Shown: positions 61,091-64,000 of the stretch, piece after piece
Position numbering within the stretch: the first letter of the stretch is position 1
Layout: each line of letters begins with the position of its first letter
Source of the DNA: Thermoguttaceae bacterium
GTDB taxonomy: Bacteria; Planctomycetota; Planctomycetia; Pirellulales; Thermoguttaceae
Length of the DNA: 64,000 nt
Direction of reading: 5' to 3'
NCBI GenBank assembly: GCA_017939795.1
Contig: JAGBAA010000086.1
Location: 20,298 to 84,297 of the forward strand
The notes under the pieces: model-generated
What the model saw: the letters and a program-made list of their open reading frames with translations, nothing else
Databases searched by the model: none
Told to the model about the DNA's origin: nothing
Translations under genes and position numbers: made by a program

Positions 61091-61187
61091 AAATGGAACT
61101 TTTGGTAAACAGGAACCGTTTTTGCTGTGCGTCCTGGTGTTGGGATGCATTGGGAGCGTGTTCCGGATTTGGAAAAGGGAAGAGTTT

Positions 61188-62036
61188 ATGAAGCCGACTC
61201 CTTTTGTTTATGCTGATCCGCGGAAGTGTACCGCCTGCGGGGCGTGTGTCCGGGATTGCCTTGCGCAGATCCTGACGTTAGGGGCCGATGGCGTTCCCCG
61301 ATTTGTGCAGGATGGCGAGTCCCGATGTTTTCAGTGCCAGCACTGTATGGCTGTTTGTCCGTCCGGGGCGTTTTCTTTTGGCGGGAAGGATCCGGACGAT
61401 TCACTGAAATACGGTCCGATCCCTGAACCGGGACATTTTCTGAATCTTCTGCGTCAACGGCGGAGTATCCGTGCGTATCGCCGGGAAAACGCCGCGTCTG
61501 AGGTTCTGGAAACCTTGCGTCGTGCGATGGATTTCGTGCCGACGGGGTGCAATGACCACCGGCTGCATTTTACGTGGGCGGATAAGTTTGCCGTGACGGA
61601 TACTTTCCGAAGGGATACTGCGCAGTGGCTGCTGGAACGGATCGATTCCGGGACTTTGCCGGATTCGATCGCGCGTTTTGCGGTCCTGAAGGAACGTTTG
61701 GCGAATGGAGAGGATATTTTTTTCCGGAACGCACCGCATTTTGCGGCAGTTTCTGTTCCTCCGGATGCGAAAGATGCACACATTGACCCGTACATTGCGG
61801 CGGCTCAGCTGGAACTCCTGGCGAATTCCTTCGGTCTGGGGACCTGCTGGGCTGGGATGGCGACGGATCTTTTCCGTGAAAGTGCGGAACTTTTAGCGCG
61901 TCTCGGGATCCCGGAAGGCTGGGAATTGAGGATCGTTCTGTTGTTCGGAATTCCGGATGTTCTGTACGCACGGACTCCGCAGCCGGAACCGTGTCCGCAT
62001 CGGATCCTTGGTTTAGAGGAGATCTCGGCAGAATGA
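61188..62036 (+). CDS. Nitroreductase with N-terminal two-cluster ferredoxin domain
   Basis: 282 residues. Two [4Fe-4S] motifs are C14-C17-C20-C24 ('CTACGACVRDC'-type, read as C-TA-C-GA-C-VRD-C) and C47-C50-C53-C57. From about residue 80 comes the nitroreductase FMN domain ('RQRRSIRAYRRENA', 'FVPTGCNDHRLHFTW', 'AAQLELLANSFGLGTCWAGM', 'LFGIPDVLYAR'). Iron-sulfur electrons would feed the bound FMN to reduce a small molecule, typical of anaerobes. I chose the ATG at 61188 because the promoter lies upstream within the longer frame and the ferredoxin fold begins there; an AAGGGAAGAG sequence precedes it. It is followed 127 bases later by the OleD-like gene on the same strand. Confidence 0.9.
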   Translation: MKPTPFVYADPRKCTACGACVRDCLAQILTLGADGVPRFVQDGESRCFQCQHCMAVCPSGAFSFGGKDPDDSLKYGPIPEPGHFLNLLRQRRSIRAYRRENAASEVLETLRRAMDFVPTGCNDHRLHFTWADKFAVTDTFRRDTAQWLLERIDSGTLPDSIARFAVLKERLANGEDIFFRNAPHFAAVSVPPDAKDAHIDPYIAAAQLELLANSFGLGTCWAGMATDLFRESAELLARLGIPEGWELRIVLLFGIPDVLYARTPQPEPCPHRILGLEEISAE

Positions 62037-62163
62037 ATGGCTTCGTTTAAAGATCGTTTTGAATTTTAAAAGAAATAAATGGAAAACGGTTGAAAAAATT
62101 GGATTTTGGTGAATTTTTAATGAATTTTATTTGCTGGCTTTGTGCTGATCGGGAGGTTGAAAA

Positions 62164-63189
62164 ATGCGGGCACTCGTGACGGGAGCGGGAGGGTTTCTTG
62201 GATTCTATGTGGCGAAAGCACTCATTGCGCGCGGTGATTCTGTTCGGACGCTCTGTCGAGGGACGTATCCGGAGTTGGAAGAGATGGGCGTTGAGATGTT
62301 TCGTGCTGACCTTTCACGGATGGAGGAGAGGGAAAATCGCGAAAATCTTGCCCGGGCCTGTGAGAGCGTGGATGCCGTTTTTCATGTTGCGGCAATTTCG
62401 GGGATCGGAGAACCTTGGGAACGGTATTTTCGCACGAATACACAGGGGACAGAAGCACTTTTGCGTGCGGCTCAGGATGCAGGAGTCAAGAAATTCATCC
62501 TCACGAGCAGTCCCAGCGTCACGTTTTCCGGGAAACCGCAGTGCGGTGTCGATGAATCGGAACCGTATCCGACCGAATGGCTTGCGCATTATCCGCACAG
62601 TAAGGCATTGGCGGAAGAGATGGTCCTTAAGGCGAATGGCGAGCGCGGTATCCTTACCTGCGCATTGCGTCCCCATCTGATCTGGGGGCCGCGCGACAAA
62701 GCCCTCATTCCGCGCCTGATCGCCCGGGCCAAAAGCGGAAGGCTGCGGAGGGTCGGCGACGGAAGAAATCTGGTCGACATGATCTACGTCGAAAATGCGG
62801 CAGACGCGCACTTGCAGGCAGCGGACGCACTGAACGAAGGCTCGCCGGTGTGCGGGAATGCCTATTTTCTTTCGCAGGGAGAACCGGTGAACTGTTGGGA
62901 GTGGATCGACGAGCTTCTCGCGATTTACGGTCTTCCGCCGATCAAAAAATCCATTTCTTTCCGCGCGGCATACCGGATCGGTGCGGTCTGTGAAAGCGTC
63001 TGGAAACTGTTTCGTTGGGAAAGTGATCCGCCCATGACGCGCTTTTTGGCCTCACAGCTTGCACTTTCTCACTATTTTGACTTAACGAAAGCACGTAAAG
63101 ATTTTGGCTATTTTGCCAAAGTTTCCAAGTCGGAAGGAATGGAGGCACTTCGAAGGGAATTTTGGGAGAAATCTGGCGAAAAGAAGTAA
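62164..63189 (+). CDS. Extended SDR, OleD-like 2-alkyl-3-oxoalkanoate reductase or sterol-type dehydrogenase
   Basis: 341 residues. The NAD(P)-binding Gly motif is 'VTGAGGFLGFYVAKAL'. The catalytic Ser/Tyr/Lys region is 'ILTSSPSVTF' and 'HYPHSKALAEE' (YxxxK). 'CALRPHLIWGPRDKALIPRL', 'GRLRRVGDGRNLVDMIYVEN', 'YFLSQGEPVNCWEWIDELL' and 'PPMTRFLASQLALSHYFD' closely follow the OleD family as I know it. OleD reduces the beta-keto acid in long-chain olefin synthesis and normally sits with oleA, oleB and oleC; none is visible here. GGGAGG precedes the ATG. Confidence 0.9.
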   Translation: MRALVTGAGGFLGFYVAKALIARGDSVRTLCRGTYPELEEMGVEMFRADLSRMEERENRENLARACESVDAVFHVAAISGIGEPWERYFRTNTQGTEALLRAAQDAGVKKFILTSSPSVTFSGKPQCGVDESEPYPTEWLAHYPHSKALAEEMVLKANGERGILTCALRPHLIWGPRDKALIPRLIARAKSGRLRRVGDGRNLVDMIYVENAADAHLQAADALNEGSPVCGNAYFLSQGEPVNCWEWIDELLAIYGLPPIKKSISFRAAYRIGAVCESVWKLFRWESDPPMTRFLASQLALSHYFDLTKARKDFGYFAKVSKSEGMEALRREFWEKSGEKK

Positions 63190-63286
63190 AAGGGTGGCGG
63201 TTTTTCTCCTGGAGAGCAACTGAGAAAAAAAAGGATTCATTTTTGGGGGATTTGTTCCCCGGTTCGCACGCGGATTTTTTTCGAGT

Positions 63287-63315
63287 TTGGCTTTCTGCGG
63301 GAATGGATCCATAGT
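63287..63315 (+). promoter_or_regulatory. Possible promoter of the repeat-protein gene at 63345
   Basis: TTGGCT (63287-63292), a 17-bp spacer and CATAGT (63310-63315), 30 bases before the ATG. Confidence 0.45.
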
Positions 63316-63344
63316 TTTTGGAAAACTTCGTAAGGAGAAGAAAA

Positions 63345-64000
63345 ATGAAATCATTCGCACAGTGCACAGTGAGTGCCGTTCTGGCATTCCTCCTGGCTGT
63401 GGCCTGGACTCAGGCCCAAGGCGATCCGGCACCTGCCGCACCGGAAGTAAAGGAAGCTCCCGCGGCTGCCGCACCCGCCCAGCCCGCCGCTCCGGAAGCA
63501 AAAGAGGCTCAGCCTGCTGCTCCGGCTGAAGCGCCTGCCGCAGAAGCCAAGAAACCCTGCCCGAAAGCTGATTGGAAGAAAGGCCCGCGTCACGGCTTCA
63601 AAGGTCATCGTGGCCCGCATGCTAAATTTGAAGGCAAACGTGACTGGAAGAAAGGCCCGCGTCACGGCTTCAAAGGCCATCGTGGTCCGCACGCCAAGTT
63701 CGGCAAATGCGACTGGAAAAAAGGCCCGCGTCCGTGCCCGAAATTCGACGGCAAGTGCCCGAAATTCCGCGGCAAATGCGACTGGAAAAAAGGTCCGCGC
63801 CACGGCTTTAAAGGCCATCGTGGTCCGTGCGCCAAGTTCGGCAAATGCGATTGGAAAAAAGGTCCGCGCCACGGCATGAAATTCAACGGCAAATGCCCGA
63901 AATTCCGCGGCAAATGCGACTGGAAAAAAGGTCCGCGTCACGGCTTCAAAGGCCATCGTGGTCCGTGCGCCAAGTTCGGCAAATGCGATTGGAAAAAAGG
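63345..64000 (+). CDS. Exported Cys/His/Lys-rich repeat protein (3' end outside window)
   Basis: The frame is open to the window edge, 218 codons so far. TAAGGAG precedes the ATG. A signal peptide ('VSAVLAFLLAVAWTQAQG') is followed by a Pro/Ala/Glu linker (about 30-75). Then come repeats of 23-24 residues, each starting DWKKGPR. Two unit types occur. Type A continues HGFKGHRGP(H/C)AKFGKC. Type B continues with PKF and GKC words, as in KCPKFRGKC. The order seen is A, A, B, A, B, A, then a new DWKK at the edge. The units carry Cys, His and many Lys/Arg and almost no hydrophobics, so binding of metal or polyanions outside the membrane is plausible but inferred. Homology to a named family is not recognised. 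Confidence 0.85.
   Translation, partial: MKSFAQCTVSAVLAFLLAVAWTQAQGDPAPAAPEVKEAPAAAAPAQPAAPEAKEAQPAAPAEAPAAEAKKPCPKADWKKGPRHGFKGHRGPHAKFEGKRDWKKGPRHGFKGHRGPHAKFGKCDWKKGPRPCPKFDGKCPKFRGKCDWKKGPRHGFKGHRGPCAKFGKCDWKKGPRHGMKFNGKCPKFRGKCDWKKGPRHGFKGHRGPCAKFGKCDWKK

Larger units (their letters stand above)
60709..61187. other. Divergent intergenic region with two promoters and a 19-bp repeat
   Basis: Contains the ndk promoter (60861-60889), the 19-bp tandem repeat (60934-60985) and the promoter of the nitroreductase gene (61062-61090). The frame opening at 60906 runs through the repeat and promoter and is not the real N-terminus. Confidence 0.65.

Overview
The window looks like part of a chromosome from a Gram-negative-type planctomycete, possibly a host-associated or anaerobic one. 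The lineage call rests on protein families I know mainly from Planctomycetota: a DUF1571 protein, a MotA/TolQ/ExbB channel paired with a very large one-helix partner, and a secreted protein ending in an 'IHPDSWE...GSLIIRQT'-type domain. An OprP-like porin, a lipobox LRR protein and a double-parvulin PPIase imply an outer envelope. mqnC implies menaquinone made by the futalosine route. I could not run a search, so species-level assignment is open. Most of the 46 protein genes have a clear Shine-Dalgarno sequence. Many have a recognisable sigma70-type promoter (TTGnnn, 16-17 bp spacer, TATAAT or TAAAAT) and a hairpin/T-run terminator.

Layout: 1-9410 holds the tail of a helical protein, an FGE/SUMF1-domain membrane protein, an alkaline phosphatase, RNase PH, two planctomycete-type unknowns, an ApbE flavin transferase and a Tat-exported metallophosphoesterase. 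9701-18690 holds an AMMECR1-MEMO1 fusion, an Ala/Glu/Lys-repeat secreted protein, a two-parvulin chaperone/PPIase, NAD-dependent DNA ligase and a small secreted protein. A complete tmRNA gene lies at 18923-19283. 19441-27822 holds a large secreted enzyme-like protein, a leucine-rich-repeat lipoprotein, a porin, ribosomal proteins bL35 and bL20, and a small conserved protein. 28206-33411 holds an acyl-CoA/ACP synthetase and, on the minus strand, an operon of apbE, a small Cys-containing membrane protein, mqnC and a PPP-family phosphatase.

33894-40417 is the ExbB-like channel, its 763-residue partner, DUF1571 and a Cys-rich secreted protein. 40531-51896 holds an ACT-domain protein, a heparinase II/III-like enzyme, a radical SAM/SPASM protein, a second acyl-CoA synthetase, a large secreted enzyme-like protein, the conserved-domain secreted protein and a beta-lactamase-fold hydrolase. 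52369-64000 holds hisA, a QueD-like protein, zwf, a large unknown secreted protein, queF, a Spy-like protein with a collagen-like tail, ndk, a ferredoxin-nitroreductase, an OleD-like reductase and the start of a Cys/His-rich repeat protein that runs off the right edge.

Two themes stand out. One is envelope energetics and flavin/quinone chemistry (two ApbE proteins, MqnC, the ExbB pair). The other is a set of short, repetitive, exported proteins (12330, 18310, 39317, 59333, 63345), several with strong translation signals and two sharing a 'YYR' tail. The best candidates for an undescribed system are the ExbB-like channel with its giant partner (33894-37803) and this set of repetitive exported proteins.
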